NCBI RefSeq assembly: GCF_002287505.1
Contig: NZ_CP019688.1
Coordinates: forward strand, 310,001-374,000
Length of the DNA stretch: 64,000 nt
From: Corynebacterium glaucum
GTDB taxonomy: Bacteria > Actinomycetota > Actinomycetes > Mycobacteriales > Mycobacteriaceae
Reading direction: 5' to 3'
Shown here: positions 50,074 through 59,390 of the stretch, piece after piece
Position numbering within the stretch: position 1 is the stretch's first letter
Layout: the number at the start of each line of letters is the position of its first letter
Notes under the pieces: generated by a model
What the model was told of the DNA's origin: nothing
Database searches by the model: none
The model's input: the letters and a program-made list of their open reading frames with translations, nothing else
Position numbers and translations under genes: made by a program

Positions 50074-50640
50074 CTACGAGACGGCGATTCGGTCGAGCTG
50101 GAACTTCCACACTGTGTCGATGTCCATGGTGTCGTTCGCCATCCGGAAGTCTTCGTCCGCATTCTCCAGGATCGTGATGACTTCGTTGAAGCTGTAAGCC
50201 GGATCTGCGGTCACGGTGAACGTGACAGTCGGGCGCTGGCCCTCCATCGCAACTCTGGATTCCGCTTTGGTAATGGCGTCATTGCGCTTGACAAGGGCGT
50301 CGCACGCGGCTTCGCTGAGACGCTGCACGTTGATCACGGTGTCGCCGTGTGCGGGATCTGCCGGTGCGATCGCACGGTTCGAGAACGCCCGGCTGCGGAT
50401 GTTTGCCAGAAGTATCCAAAGACCCAGGATGAACCCGATGATGGCGGTGGTGATCAGCACCGTGTTGTACCAAGACGCTGCCGAGAGCCTTGTCAAAGCA
50501 GAACGGTCGAGCTGCCCGAGAAAGTCACTGACGTAGGGAATATCCCAGTAGAGTGCCGCTGGAAGGAGACCTGCCAGCAGCAGAGCCAGCCCGAGAACAA
50601 ACACGATGAGGCGGTCAAAGAATGCAAGCGTTTTCGTCAT
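50074..50640 (-). CDS. AmaP-like alkaline-shock membrane anchor protein
   Basis: 188 residues: two N-terminal transmembrane helices (about 10-32 and 60-80) and a C-terminal cytoplasmic domain (RLSEAACDALVKRNDAI ... VTFTVTADPAYSF). This layout fits the AmaP-type protein that tethers Asp23 to the membrane. Last gene of the operon, overlapping the previous stop by 4 bp. Confidence 0.7.
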   Translation of the reverse strand: MTKTLAFFDRLIVFVLGLALLLAGLLPAALYWDIPYVSDFLGQLDRSALTRLSAASWYNTVLITTAIIGFILGLWILLANIRSRAFSNRAIAPADPAHGDTVINVQRLSEAACDALVKRNDAITKAESRVAMEGQRPTVTFTVTADPAYSFNEVITILENADEDFRMANDTMDIDTVWKFQLDRIAVS

Positions 50641-51335
50641 CGCTGAATCTCCTGAGGCCCGGGGTAGGGGGCATCGATGGGTTGCGGCGGGGCGTAAGGA
50701 TCGGCTCCGGTCTTAGCACTCGGGTTGGTGCTTTGGGTTTGTGGGAGCACTTTCACGCTGACTGCCGGAGGTGTTTCGAGACCGCTGAACTCGTTGCTGA
50801 GCGTTGCGGCAACGCGCTGGTCAACAGTGCCTGTCCCGTCGTCTTCAACCTGCACGTTGAGACGCTTCCGATCGGCCCGTGAACGAATGTTTGCTCCGCC
50901 AATCTCCGAGCGCGTTGTGTGGCTGGCCTTCCGGGCGACATCGACGGGGCGAACCCAGATTGACGCCGGTGAGTTAACGCGCATATGCGTGCGCCCGCGG
51001 GGAAGGAATGAAGTGATCAGCAACCACAGGCCCAGGAGTGAGATGAAAATACCGATTGTGACCGCCCACCCATTCACCGTTGCAGAACCGAGGAGCTCAA
51101 AAACCGGCTCGAGCCACGAATCATAAGTCTCACCCTGGTAGCGATACCACAGTTCCCGGGCAATCACTCCCGCTAAGGACAGCAGCAGGATCGAGATGAT
51201 GATGGCCAACCACCGAGCCGCAGGGTTCGACCTCGGCTCGGTGCCAGGGTGTGGCCCAGCTTGTCGCGCCATGTCAGCCGGAAAGAATTCATCGTCCGGC
51301 ACCGGGTACGTTTGCGAGTTAGCTGGTGCGGTCAT
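50637..51335 (-). CDS. Two-helix membrane protein of the Asp23 operon (DUF6286-like)
   Basis: 232 residues: hydrophilic N-terminus, two transmembrane helices (LAIIISILLLSLAGVIA and AVTIGIFISLLGLWLLI), then an alpha/beta cytoplasmic domain and a Pro-rich tail. Resembles the DUF6286 proteins found in actinobacterial Asp23 operons. ATG 51335 overlaps the stop of the preceding gene by 17 bp; the longer frame from 51356 would enlarge the overlap. Confidence 0.68.
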   Translation of the reverse strand: MTAPANSQTYPVPDDEFFPADMARQAGPHPGTEPRSNPAARWLAIIISILLLSLAGVIARELWYRYQGETYDSWLEPVFELLGSATVNGWAVTIGIFISLLGLWLLITSFLPRGRTHMRVNSPASIWVRPVDVARKASHTTRSEIGGANIRSRADRKRLNVQVEDDGTGTVDQRVAATLSNEFSGLETPPAVSVKVLPQTQSTNPSAKTGADPYAPPQPIDAPYPGPQEIQR

Positions 51336-52368
51336 AATACTTCTCCACCGGTTCAATCGTGATTTGCTTCAGCGGCGCCGGAGCCGGCGCTGTTGGGTGG
51401 TGGACCGGCGTCGGCCGCGGTGGGGCGACTGGACGCAGTCGCTGTGCCGGTGGAACAGCCACCGGGATAAGGGGCTGGCGTTCGACCAAGATCTCTTTCA
51501 ACGGGGCGCGGGCCGGCAGCGAGACCGGCTCAAGCCGCATCGCACTGTGGATATCCACGGGCTTTAGAGGATGCGCGGGTGCCGCGTACACCGGTGTTAT
51601 GGTGATCGGCTCTGCGAACACAGAAGCGATGTCTACGGGCGCAGGCGTGCGCGGGGAGCGCACGGGGGTGGGCCGAACGCTGATCGGCATCACATCGCGC
51701 TGCGGTGGAATGGCGACCACCCGCAGCGGGCGTGGTTCCGGTGTCATCGGCACACGGACGGGGCCTGGAGCCGGCACTGAAATCTCCGCCAGCGGTTGCG
51801 GGTCTGCCACGAAGCCGTTGGTCTGCACCGACGGTGCCTCAGGTACCTCCACGTGCTCCACCTCTGGAGGCGCAGGCACCGTGACATCACGCAGATCCTC
51901 GAGCAGCGAACGTGCTTCAATCGGCGTGAGCGGCACACGCTCCTTGGTCACAGGTGACGTGACCTCCGACGGCGAAATGCGGATTGGTGTCGGTTGTACG
52001 GCAGCGTAATGGTGCGTGACCTCATCCCAAGTCACGCGGCCCCCGTCTGCATCAGCTTCAACGTTGGCAACGGTGACCTTGACTTTCGAAACATCAAGGC
52101 CGCAAAGCGTACGCACGTGAGCGATGATCGTTGCTCGCACTGCATCGGTTATAGCTGCAACGGGTGCCGGATACGTGGTTGCGATCTCGGTTTCAATCGC
52201 AGCGATGCCGAGGGCGCGATCCAAGTGGACGTCGACACGCGGAAAGCTTCGGCCGGCGAGCCCGGCCAGCTTGGCATCGAGTGCGCGCACGCCGGGCACC
52301 GTGAGCACCGCAGCGTTAGCCACGCGCTCTACCGCCTTCTCGCTGATGTGGTAGAACGACGTGTCCAT
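51319..52368 (-). CDS. Asp23/Gls24 domain protein with long proline-rich repeat tail
   Basis: 349 residues. The N-terminal ~115 form an Asp23-type domain (ISEKAVERVANAAVLTVPGVRAL, then VRTLCGLDVSKVKVTV). The remainder is a Pro-rich tail built of degenerate units of the type aPLxxI/V (RPLRVVAIPP, HPLKPVDI, APLKEILVERQPLIPVAVPP, RLRPVAPP, APLKQITIEP). The tail looks like an extended, possibly protein-binding, segment of about 230 residues. Its first codon overlaps the stop of the preceding small gene. Confidence 0.75.
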   Translation of the reverse strand: MDTSFYHISEKAVERVANAAVLTVPGVRALDAKLAGLAGRSFPRVDVHLDRALGIAAIETEIATTYPAPVAAITDAVRATIIAHVRTLCGLDVSKVKVTVANVEADADGGRVTWDEVTHHYAAVQPTPIRISPSEVTSPVTKERVPLTPIEARSLLEDLRDVTVPAPPEVEHVEVPEAPSVQTNGFVADPQPLAEISVPAPGPVRVPMTPEPRPLRVVAIPPQRDVMPISVRPTPVRSPRTPAPVDIASVFAEPITITPVYAAPAHPLKPVDIHSAMRLEPVSLPARAPLKEILVERQPLIPVAVPPAQRLRPVAPPRPTPVHHPTAPAPAPLKQITIEPVEKYYDRTS

Positions 52369-52568
52369 TAGCCTCTGCCCCTACCGGAGATGGGACTCAC
52401 GATGCGGGCGAGGTCCAAGCGGCCGTCGAGCTGCGCGCCGACAACGCCGCCGATGGCTGTGAAGAGGAGCAGCCATAGCAGCCCGGTCGCACCGCCAAAG
52501 GTGACAAAGAAGGCGACAACAATACCGATGATCACACCGGTGACGGCTTTGTTTGCAAAGAGATTCAT
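52368..52568 (-). CDS. Small membrane protein (DUF2273-like)
   Basis: 66 residues with one long hydrophobic stretch or hairpin (VTGVIIGIVVAFFVTFGGATGLLWLLLFTAIGG) and a charged C-terminus. A small DUF2273-type membrane protein is a constant partner of Asp23 genes. ATG 52568 chosen for the conserved start; the frame is open to 52613. Confidence 0.68.
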   Translation of the reverse strand: MNLFANKAVTGVIIGIVVAFFVTFGGATGLLWLLLFTAIGGVVGAQLDGRLDLARIVSPISGRGRG

Positions 52569-52590
52569 GTTTGCACCAAGTTTCGGGGGG

Positions 52591-52905
52591 TTAATCGTCG
52601 GCGGCGCGAGCATCTGCTACCACCACATCGACAAAAGGCAGGGCGGTTGCCGAGACAACGGCGTCACGAACCTCGTCGGCGACCGCCAGGATCTCCCGGC
52701 GGGGGGTCAAATCGAAGACGATATGGATCTCGAGTCCAGTCACCTCACCGCGGTGGGCGGGACGCAAACCTTCGATTCGCTCGCCCGGCAGCAATAGCGC
52801 GACCTCGCCGACTCGACCGCCGTGAAGTCCCGCCACGCCGGGGACGGCAACCGCCGCTTCGCGGGCTGCCTCCCCCTGTTCGCGGGTTACGGAGGTCTGC
52901 GCCAT
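52591..52905 (-). CDS. Short Asp23-related protein
   Basis: 104 residues with the C-terminal Asp23-like pattern (AAVAVPGVAGLHGGRVGEVA, GLEIHIVFDL, ADEVRDAVVSATALPFVDVVVADAR). Lies 2 bp after the main Asp23 gene, so it is coupled. Shorter than standard Asp23 proteins and may pair with them. Confidence 0.68.
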   Translation of the reverse strand: MAQTSVTREQGEAAREAAVAVPGVAGLHGGRVGEVALLLPGERIEGLRPAHRGEVTGLEIHIVFDLTPRREILAVADEVRDAVVSATALPFVDVVVADARAADD

Positions 52906-52907
52906 GA

Positions 52908-53528
52908 CTACTGTGCCAACTGCGGGTTGGTGTTCGAAGCCTGGTAGTTAGCCGGCTCGTCGTACTGCTCGACCTGGTTCTGTTCCTGCTCAGGCAGGTG
53001 AACGTCGTGGACGGTGACATCGACGCGGTCCACAATCAGGCCGGTCATACGAGTGATAGCGACGGTGACGTTCTCGCGGATAGCGTTCGCCAGCTCGTGG
53101 ATTGCCACACCGTACTCAGCGATGATGGCGACCGCGACGGAGACGTGACCTTCCTGCACCGCGACGTTCACGCCCTGCTGGACGTTGGTGGAGGAGGTGA
53201 AAGTGTCGCGGACTGCGCCCCACATACGGGCTGCGCCACCGCCGAGGTTGTTCACACCGGAGACCTCGCGAGCCGCAATGCCGGCGATCTTGCCCACAAC
53301 GTTGTCATCGATAACGGTGGTGCCGTGGTCGGTCTCCAGGTTCTCGTTGCGCGGGCGGATCTGCTCCGGCTCGACTGCGGAGGAGGTGGAGGCTGAGTCA
53401 GCCGGATTGTTGACCGGGTTGTTTGCCGGGTTGTTGGCCTGGCTGCTCGAGGCCGGGTTGGACTTGCTCTGCTCGTTCACGGTGTTCGGGGTAGCCGGGG
53501 TGTTTTGACGCACGTTGTTGTCAGCCAT
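52908..53528 (-). CDS. Asp23/Gls24 family envelope stress response protein
   Basis: 206 residues. A disordered Asn/Pro/Ser-rich N-terminus with NNPANNPVNNP repeats (1-60) precedes the Asp23 domain (TTVIDDNVVGKIAGIAAREVSGVNNLG, NVAVQEGHVSVAVAIIAEYGVAI, ENVTVAITRMTGL, VDVTVHDVHLP) and a Gln/Asn tail. First gene of the six-gene operon; a -10-like TACTAT on the minus strand (complement of 53575-53580) lies about 50 bp upstream. Confidence 0.82.
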   Translation of the reverse strand: MADNNVRQNTPATPNTVNEQSKSNPASSSQANNPANNPVNNPADSASTSSAVEPEQIRPRNENLETDHGTTVIDDNVVGKIAGIAAREVSGVNNLGGGAARMWGAVRDTFTSSTNVQQGVNVAVQEGHVSVAVAIIAEYGVAIHELANAIRENVTVAITRMTGLIVDRVDVTVHDVHLPEQEQNQVEQYDEPANYQASNTNPQLAQ

Positions 53529-54032
53529 GACAATCCTCTCCGTATGGATTCGTTGTGGGTTGCGTACCTAACAAATAGTACCCAAAATTGCGCGGCTAGC
53601 TCCGGGATGCGGTTTCCAATGGGCCGTCGATAAGCAACTTGCTTTCGCGCGACCACTGTGTTTAACTAGCTAGGTTGCCTTGACATGGCCTGCTTGAACG
53701 TAGGCGATGGCGGGGTGACCATGACACCTTCGTAAACGAGGGCCCTTTCGCGAGGGACCGGTGAAGGGCCATGGCAAATAAACAGCGGCAGTACGCAAGG
53801 GTCACGCACCCTTCCGAGCCTGACATGCGAAAGCACTGACATGCCCGCGCGCGTTTGTTTGCAGCGCCCGCATTCACCTTTCGTTTTACGTGTCGTGGCA
53901 GTCAAAACGACACTGGCGTTGAGCCAAGGGCCCAGCCCGGACAACGTTATAGAGAAACTAGAAGCTACAACCCCACCGCTTCGCGCCCGTTTTGCGGGAG
54001 TTCGAACGTGGGGATGCGAGGAAGAGGTAAGC
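53529..54032 (+). promoter_or_regulatory. Divergent control region between Asp23 operon and rpsJ
   Basis: 504 bp without a supported gene. It must hold the minus-strand Asp23 promoter and the S10-operon promoter and leader. A -10-like TATAGA at 53948-53953 fits a start about 75 nt before rpsJ, but has no good -35; TTGACA at 53680 has only TAGGCG 15 bp later. Near rpsJ, CCCCAC ... GTGGGG encloses CCCG-TTTTG-CGGG (53971-54014), a hairpin that could serve S10-leader control. Confidence 0.45.
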
Positions 54033-54338
54033 GTGGCGGGACAGAAGATCCGCATCAGGCTCAAGGCCTACGACCACGAAGCGATCGACGCATCCGCGAA
54101 GAAGATCGTTGAAACGGTCACCCGCACGGGTGCCCGCGTCGTTGGACCGGTGCCGTTGCCCACTGAAAAGAACGTGTACGCCGTTATCCGTTCTCCGCAC
54201 AAGTACAAGGATTCTCGCGAGCACTTCGAGATGCGCACCCACAAGCGCCTCATCGATATTCTCGATCCGACGCCGAAGACCGTCGACGCTCTCATGCGCA
54301 TCGACCTTCCGGCCAGCGTTGATGTGAACATCCAGTAA
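54033..54338 (+). CDS. rpsJ: 30S ribosomal protein S10
   Basis: 101 residues: [18 protein letters not shown] start, the NusB/NusG-binding loop region and [24 protein letters not shown] end. GTG 54033 with GAGGAAGAGG upstream matches the family N-terminus; the frame is open back to 53841 but not coding. First gene of the S10 operon. Confidence 0.96.
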   Translation: MAGQKIRIRLKAYDHEAIDASAKKIVETVTRTGARVVGPVPLPTEKNVYAVIRSPHKYKDSREHFEMRTHKRLIDILDPTPKTVDALMRIDLPASVDVNIQ

Positions 54339-54376
54339 GCACCAGAGATTCCCAACTGTTAGTGGAGAACTGATAC

Positions 54377-55033
54377 ATGTCTGATAACCAGATCAAGGGC
54401 ATTCTGGGCAAGAAGATCGGCATGACCCAAATCTTCGACGAGGACAACCGCGTCATTCCGGTAACCGTCGTCGAGGCTGGGCCGTGCGTGGTCACCCAGA
54501 TTCGTACCCCAGAGACCGATGGCTACTCCGCCATCCAGATCGCTTACGGCGACATCGATCCCCGTAAGACCAAGAAGCCGCAGGCTGGCCACTACAAGAA
54601 GGCTGGCGTGAACCCGCGTCGTTACGTCGCGGAGATCCGCATGGACGACACCTCGGAGTACGAGGTCGGCCAGGAGTTCAACGCCACCATCTTCGACGGC
54701 GACACCTTCGTCGACGTCGTGGGCACCACCAAGGGCAAGGGCTACGCAGGTGGCATGAAGCGCCACGGCTTCGCCGGCCAGGGTGCCGCACACGGTAACC
54801 AGGCCTCCCACCGTCGCGTGGGCTCCATCGGCCAGGCTGCAACGCCGGGCCGCGTGTTCAAGGGCAAGCGCATGGCTGGCCGTATGGGCGGTAACCGAGT
54901 TACTACCCAGAACTTGAAGATCCAACGCATCGACGGCGACAACAACCTGATCCTGATCAAGGGCGCCATCCCTGGCGCCAAGGGCAGCGTTGTTACCGTC
55001 AAGACCGCAGTGAAGGGCGGTGCTCACGCATGA
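54377..55033 (+). CDS. rplC: 50S ribosomal protein L3
   Basis: 218 residues, with [17 protein letters not shown] start and the central peptidyl-transferase-facing loop [20 protein letters not shown]. Its stop overlaps the rplD start (ATGA). Confidence 0.97.
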   Translation: MSDNQIKGILGKKIGMTQIFDEDNRVIPVTVVEAGPCVVTQIRTPETDGYSAIQIAYGDIDPRKTKKPQAGHYKKAGVNPRRYVAEIRMDDTSEYEVGQEFNATIFDGDTFVDVVGTTKGKGYAGGMKRHGFAGQGAAHGNQASHRRVGSIGQAATPGRVFKGKRMAGRMGGNRVTTQNLKIQRIDGDNNLILIKGAIPGAKGSVVTVKTAVKGGAHA

Positions 55034-55698
55034 CGAACCTGACGCTCGACGTCCACACCGCCGACGGCAAGACCAACGGTTCCGTTGAGCTTCCGGCAGA
55101 ACTTTTTGACCGCGAAGCATCCATCCCCCTGATGCACCAGGTTGTCACCGCACAGCTGGCAGCTGCACGTCAGGGCACCCATTCCACCAAAACCCGCGGC
55201 GAAGTCCGCGGCGGTGGTAAGAAGCCGTTCCGCCAGAAGGGCACCGGCCGCGCCCGCCAGGGCTCGATCCGTGCGCCGCATTTCACCGGCGGTGGCATTG
55301 TCCACGGTCCGAAGCCGCGTTCCTACGCGCAGCGGACCCCGAAGAAGATGATCAAGGCAGCTCTCGCAGGTGCACTGACGGACCGCGCTCGTAACCAGCG
55401 CATCCACCTCGTCGAGGACCTGGTGCCGGGCCAGACCCCGTCCACCAAGTCTGCACGTGCGTTCATCGAGCGCCTGACCGACCGTAAGTCCGTTCTCCTG
55501 GTGATCGGCCGTGAGGACAACAACTCCCGTCTTTCCGCACGGAACCTGCCGGGCGTTGTCATCCTTGAGCCGGCTCAGCTGAACACCTACGACGTGCTCA
55601 ACGCGGATGACGTGATCTTCTCGGTCGAGGCACTGAACACCTTCATCAACCGCGCTAGCAACAACGCAGTTGCTGCTGCTGCGGAGGAGGAGAAGTAA
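55030..55698 (+). CDS. rplD: 50S ribosomal protein L4
   Basis: 222 residues. The exit-tunnel loop [25 protein letters not shown] is wild-type in form (macrolide-site Lys and Arg kept). C-terminal Ala/Glu tail. Coupled to rplC, and rplW starts directly after its stop. Confidence 0.96.
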   Translation: MTNLTLDVHTADGKTNGSVELPAELFDREASIPLMHQVVTAQLAAARQGTHSTKTRGEVRGGGKKPFRQKGTGRARQGSIRAPHFTGGGIVHGPKPRSYAQRTPKKMIKAALAGALTDRARNQRIHLVEDLVPGQTPSTKSARAFIERLTDRKSVLLVIGREDNNSRLSARNLPGVVILEPAQLNTYDVLNADDVIFSVEALNTFINRASNNAVAAAAEEEK

Positions 55699-56004
55699 AT
55701 GGCTAAGATCGCTAACCCCCGTGACATCATCATCGCCCCGGTCCTCTCCGAGAAGACCTACGCGCTGATGGAGCAGAACACCTACACGTTCTTCGTGAAC
55801 CCGTCTGCCAACAAGACCCAGATCAAGATTGCCGTGGAAGAGATCTTCGGCGTTGACGTCGCTTCGGTGAACACCGCTAACCGTGAGGGCAAGCGCAAGC
55901 GCTCCCGCACCGGTTACGGCAAGCGTAAAGACACCAAGCGCGCCTACGTCACTCTCCGCGAGGGCAGCGACTCCATCGACATCTTCGGCGGCGCAACGGT
56001 CTAG
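55699..56004 (+). CDS. rplW: 50S ribosomal protein L23
   Basis: 101 residues. Tunnel-exit protein that docks SRP and trigger factor; [20 protein letters not shown] start, basic loop [21 protein letters not shown]. Starts on the base after the rplD stop. Confidence 0.96.
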   Translation: MAKIANPRDIIIAPVLSEKTYALMEQNTYTFFVNPSANKTQIKIAVEEIFGVDVASVNTANREGKRKRSRTGYGKRKDTKRAYVTLREGSDSIDIFGGATV

Positions 56005-56044
56005 CGGCCGACGCCTTTGAAGTGACGATAGAAAAGGACACACT

Positions 56045-56878
56045 ATGGCTATTCGTAAGTACAAGCCGACAACCCCGGGTCGCCGCAACAGCTCCGTTTC
56101 CGAGTTCGAGGAGATCACTCGTTCCACTCCGGAGAAGTCTCTGCTGCGCCCGTTGCCGAAGAAGGGTGGCCGTAACACTCACGGTCACATCACCACCCGT
56201 CACCGCGGCGGCGGCCACAAGCGTCGCTACCGCGTGATCGACTTCCGCCGCTCGGACAAAGACGGCGTGCAGGCCAAGGTCGCTCACATCGAGTACGACC
56301 CGAACCGCACCGCAAACATTGCGCTGCTGCACTACACCGACGGCGAGAAGCGCTACATCATCGCGCCGAAGGGCATCAAGCAGGGCACCATCGTTGAGTC
56401 CGGCCCGAACGCCGACATCAAGGTGGGCAACAACCTGCCGCTCCGCAACATCCCGACCGGTACCACCATCCACGCAGTTGAGCTCAAGCCGGGCGCAGGC
56501 GCCAAGCTCGCCCGCTCCGCTGGCGCTTCTATCCAGCTGCTGGGTAAGGAAGGCAACTACGCAGTGCTGCGTATGCCGTCCTCTGAAATCCGCCGCGTGG
56601 ACATTCGCTGCCGCGCCACCGTGGGTGAGGTCGGCAACGCCGACCAGATCAACATCCGCTGGGGTAAGGCCGGCCGTATGCGCTGGAAGGGCTGGCGCCC
56701 GACCGTGCGTGGTGTGGTTATGAACCCGGTCGACCACCCGCACGGTGGTGGTGAGGGTAAGACCTCCGGTGGTCGCCACCCGGTTTCGCCGTGGGGCCAG
56801 AAGGAAGGCCGCACCCGCAACCCGAACCGTTATTCCAACAACATGATCGTGCGGCGCCGCCGCTCGAAGAAGCGCTAA
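56045..56878 (+). CDS. rplB: 50S ribosomal protein L2
   Basis: 277 residues. Conserved C-terminal peptidyl-transferase segment [20 protein letters not shown] holds the key His; basic tail RRRRSKKR. Normal length. Confidence 0.97.
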   Translation: MAIRKYKPTTPGRRNSSVSEFEEITRSTPEKSLLRPLPKKGGRNTHGHITTRHRGGGHKRRYRVIDFRRSDKDGVQAKVAHIEYDPNRTANIALLHYTDGEKRYIIAPKGIKQGTIVESGPNADIKVGNNLPLRNIPTGTTIHAVELKPGAGAKLARSAGASIQLLGKEGNYAVLRMPSSEIRRVDIRCRATVGEVGNADQINIRWGKAGRMRWKGWRPTVRGVVMNPVDHPHGGGEGKTSGGRHPVSPWGQKEGRTRNPNRYSNNMIVRRRRSKKR

Positions 56879-56894
56879 GAGGAGGTAAGTCAAC

Positions 56895-57170
56895 ATGCCA
56901 CGCAGCCTGAAGAAGGGCCCGTTCGTCGATGAGCACCTCCTCAACAAGGTGGACGCTCAGAACGAGGCCGGCACCAAGCAGGTCATCAAGACCTGGTCTC
57001 GCCGTTCGACCATTCTCCCGGACTTCATCGGCCACACCTTCGCCGTTCACGACGGCCGTAAGCACGTGCCGGTGTTCGTCGACGAGTCCATGGTTGGCCA
57101 CAAGCTCGGTGAGTTCGCCCCGACCAAGACTTTCAAGGGGCACGTCAAGCAAGAGAAGGGACGTCGATAA
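56895..57170 (+). CDS. rpsS: 30S ribosomal protein S19
   Basis: 91 residues, [14 protein letters not shown] start and [19 protein letters not shown] core. AGAGGAGG before the ATG. Confidence 0.97.
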   Translation: MPRSLKKGPFVDEHLLNKVDAQNEAGTKQVIKTWSRRSTILPDFIGHTFAVHDGRKHVPVFVDESMVGHKLGEFAPTKTFKGHVKQEKGRR

Positions 57171-57173
57171 GCA

Positions 57174-57533
57174 ATGGCTGACACGATCACCACTGCATCC
57201 GCGACGGCCAAGTTCGTCCGCACTTCGCCGATGAAGGCCCGCCGTGTGCTGGACCTCGTCCGCGGCAAGTCCGTGTCCGAGGCTCTCGCGATCCTGAAGT
57301 ACGCGCCGCAGGCCGCCGCAACCCCGGTTGCCAAGGTCGTCGCGTCCGCAGCGGCCAACGCTGAGAACAACTTCGGCCTGGATCCGCGCACGCTGGTCAT
57401 CTCCGAGTGCTACGCCAACGAGGGCCCGACCATGCGTCGCTACCAGCCGCGCGCACAGGGCCGCGCTTTCCAGATCCGGAAGCGCACCTCCCACATCACT
57501 GTTGTTGTCGAGTCCAAGGAAGGGGCGAAGTAA
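57174..57533 (+). CDS. rplV: 50S ribosomal protein L22
   Basis: 119 residues; [20 protein letters not shown] start and the tunnel beta-hairpin with [21 protein letters not shown] intact. Three bp after rpsS and sharing one base with the rpsC start. Confidence 0.96.
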   Translation: MADTITTASATAKFVRTSPMKARRVLDLVRGKSVSEALAILKYAPQAAATPVAKVVASAAANAENNFGLDPRTLVISECYANEGPTMRRYQPRAQGRAFQIRKRTSHITVVVESKEGAK

Positions 57534-58282
57534 TGGGTCAGAAAATCCACCCCCACGGCCTGCGCCTGGGTATTACGGCTGACTGGAAGTCCCACTGGTA
57601 CGCCGACAAGAACTACGCCGACTACGTCGCCGAGGACATCAAGATCCGGGAGTTCCTCTCCACGGGTCTGGAGCGCGCCGGCATTGCCGACGTTGTCATC
57701 GAGCGCACCCGCGACCGCGTCCGCGTGGACATTCACACTGCCCGCCCGGGCATCGTGATTGGCCGCCGCGGCGCCGAGGCTGACCGCATCCGCCGCGAGC
57801 TGGAGAAGCTCACCGGCAAGATGGTTGCGCTGAACATCCTCGAGGTCAAGAACGTCGACGCGAACGCGACCCTGGTCGCCCAGTCGATTGCGGAACAGCT
57901 TGTCAACCGTGTGGCGTTCCGCCGCGCGATGCGCAAGGCTATCCAGTCCGCGATGCGCAACCCGCAGGTCAAGGGCATCAAGGTTATGTGCTCTGGCCGC
58001 CTGGGTGGCGCTGAAATGTCCCGTGTCGAGCGCTACCACGAAGGCCGTGTGCCGCTGCACACCCTCCGCGCGGAGATTGACTACGGCACGGCTGAAGCAC
58101 ACACCACCTTTGGCGTCATCGGCGTCAAGGTGTGGATCTACAAGGGCGATGTTGTTGGCGGCGTCCGCGAGTCTGAGCTCAACGCACCGAGCAACGACCG
58201 TCGTGGCCGCGGCGACCGCGATCGCCGCCCGCGCCGCGGTGGCCAGCGCCGCCAGCGTGCAGAGCAGAATCAGGAGGGCTAA
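57533..58282 (+). CDS. rpsC: 30S ribosomal protein S3
   Basis: 249 residues: [14 protein letters not shown] start, KH domain [16 protein letters not shown], mRNA-entry helicase region, and an Arg/Gly-rich tail ([19 protein letters not shown]). ATG 57533 shares its A with the rplV stop. Confidence 0.97.
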   Translation: MGQKIHPHGLRLGITADWKSHWYADKNYADYVAEDIKIREFLSTGLERAGIADVVIERTRDRVRVDIHTARPGIVIGRRGAEADRIRRELEKLTGKMVALNILEVKNVDANATLVAQSIAEQLVNRVAFRRAMRKAIQSAMRNPQVKGIKVMCSGRLGGAEMSRVERYHEGRVPLHTLRAEIDYGTAEAHTTFGVIGVKVWIYKGDVVGGVRESELNAPSNDRRGRGDRDRRPRRGGQRRQRAEQNQEG

Positions 58283-58284
58283 TC

Positions 58285-58701
58285 ATGCTTATTCCTAAGC
58301 GCGTGAAGTACCGCCGCCAGCACCGCCCGGGCCGTTCCGGCGTGTCCAAGGGCGGCAACACCGTCAACTTCGGTGACTACGGCCTGCAGGCTCTCGAGCC
58401 GGCCTACATCACCAACCGTCAGATCGAGTCCGCTCGTATTGCGATCAACCGCCACGTCAAGCGTGGTGGCAAGGTCTGGATCAACATCTTCCCGGATCGT
58501 CCGCTGACCCAGAAGCCGCTTGGCGTGCGTATGGGTTCCGGTAAGGGCCCGGTGGAGAAGTGGGTGGCCAACGTCAAGCCTGGCCGCATCCTGTTTGAAA
58601 TGTCCTACCCAAACGAGGAGACCGCTTTGGAGGCACTCCGCCGCGCAGGCGCGAAGCTTCCGTGCAAGACCCGCGTGATCAAGAAGGAGGACCTGTTCTA
58701 A
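58285..58701 (+). CDS. rplP: 50S ribosomal protein L16
   Basis: 138 residues; [19 protein letters not shown] start and [19 protein letters not shown] core near the A site. The stop shares its last base with the rpmC ATG. Confidence 0.97.
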   Translation: MLIPKRVKYRRQHRPGRSGVSKGGNTVNFGDYGLQALEPAYITNRQIESARIAINRHVKRGGKVWINIFPDRPLTQKPLGVRMGSGKGPVEKWVANVKPGRILFEMSYPNEETALEALRRAGAKLPCKTRVIKKEDLF

Positions 58702-58940
58702 TGGCTGCCGGTACCCCCGCATCTGAATTCCGCGTGCTCACCGATGACGAGCTGCGCGACCGCCTGACTGAGGCGAAGGAAGAGCTGTTCAACCTGCGCT
58801 TCCAGCTCGCCACCGGTCAGCTGACCAACAACCGCCGCATCGGCACGGTCAAGCGCGACATCGCACGTATCTACACCGTGCTGCGCGAGCGCGAGCTCGG
58901 CCTGTCTGTCGTGCCCGAGTCCGAAGGAGCTGAGGCATAA
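58701..58940 (+). CDS. rpmC: 50S ribosomal protein L29
   Basis: 79 residues; two-helix protein with [24 protein letters not shown] 58701 is in the TAATG junction with rplP and gives the normal N-terminus; the open frame from 58662 is inside rplP. Confidence 0.95.
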   Translation: MAAGTPASEFRVLTDDELRDRLTEAKEELFNLRFQLATGQLTNNRRIGTVKRDIARIYTVLRERELGLSVVPESEGAEA

Positions 58941-59269
58941 TGACTGAGGCAAAAGTGAACACTGAGACCGCGACCACCACCGGTAAGGGTCCGAAGAACA
59001 CTCCGGCCCAGCCGAAGGAGAAGGGTCTGCAGAAGCGCCGCCGAGGTTACGTCGTGTCCGACAAGATGGACAAGACCATCGTCGTCGAGGTCGAGGACCG
59101 CAAGTCCCACGCCCTCTACGGCAAGATCGTGCGCACCACCAAGCGCGTGAAGGCACATGACGAGGACAACACCGCAGGTGTTGGCGATCTCGTCCGTATC
59201 GAGGAGACTCGCCCGCTGTCCAAGGACAAGCACTTCCGTCTCGTCGAGATCATCGAGAAGGCCCGTTAA
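58940..59269 (+). CDS. rpsQ: 30S ribosomal protein S17
   Basis: 109 residues because of a ~30-residue Thr/Pro/Lys N-terminal extension before the OB-fold ([21 protein letters not shown] ... [16 protein letters not shown]). Last gene of this operon block: a terminator follows and the next gene is nirB, so rplN-rplX-rplE are elsewhere, as also seen in related species. Confidence 0.95.
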   Translation: MTEAKVNTETATTTGKGPKNTPAQPKEKGLQKRRRGYVVSDKMDKTIVVEVEDRKSHALYGKIVRTTKRVKAHDEDNTAGVGDLVRIEETRPLSKDKHFRLVEIIEKAR

Positions 59270-59302
59270 GAGCTTCTTGCTTGTCGACGTTGCGTCGACC
59301 CC

Positions 59303-59347
59303 AACACCCGTCCAACCCCTCGCGGCTGGGCGGGTGTTCTTCTTTTT
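59303..59347 (+). terminator. Rho-independent terminator after rpsQ
   Basis: Stem AACACCCGTCC / GGGCGGGTGTT around a 14-nt loop, followed by CTTCTTTTT. Ends the S10 operon. Confidence 0.85.
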
Positions 59348-59390
59348 GCATTCAGCCGCGTACCTTGCCGACACCATTTATTGTCATAAG

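Noticed and set aside
53841..54032. N-terminal extension of rpsJ, since the frame is open from 53841
   Set aside because: S10 is ~101 residues in the family, GTG 54033 has a good ribosome site, and the upstream frame overlaps the promoter and leader.
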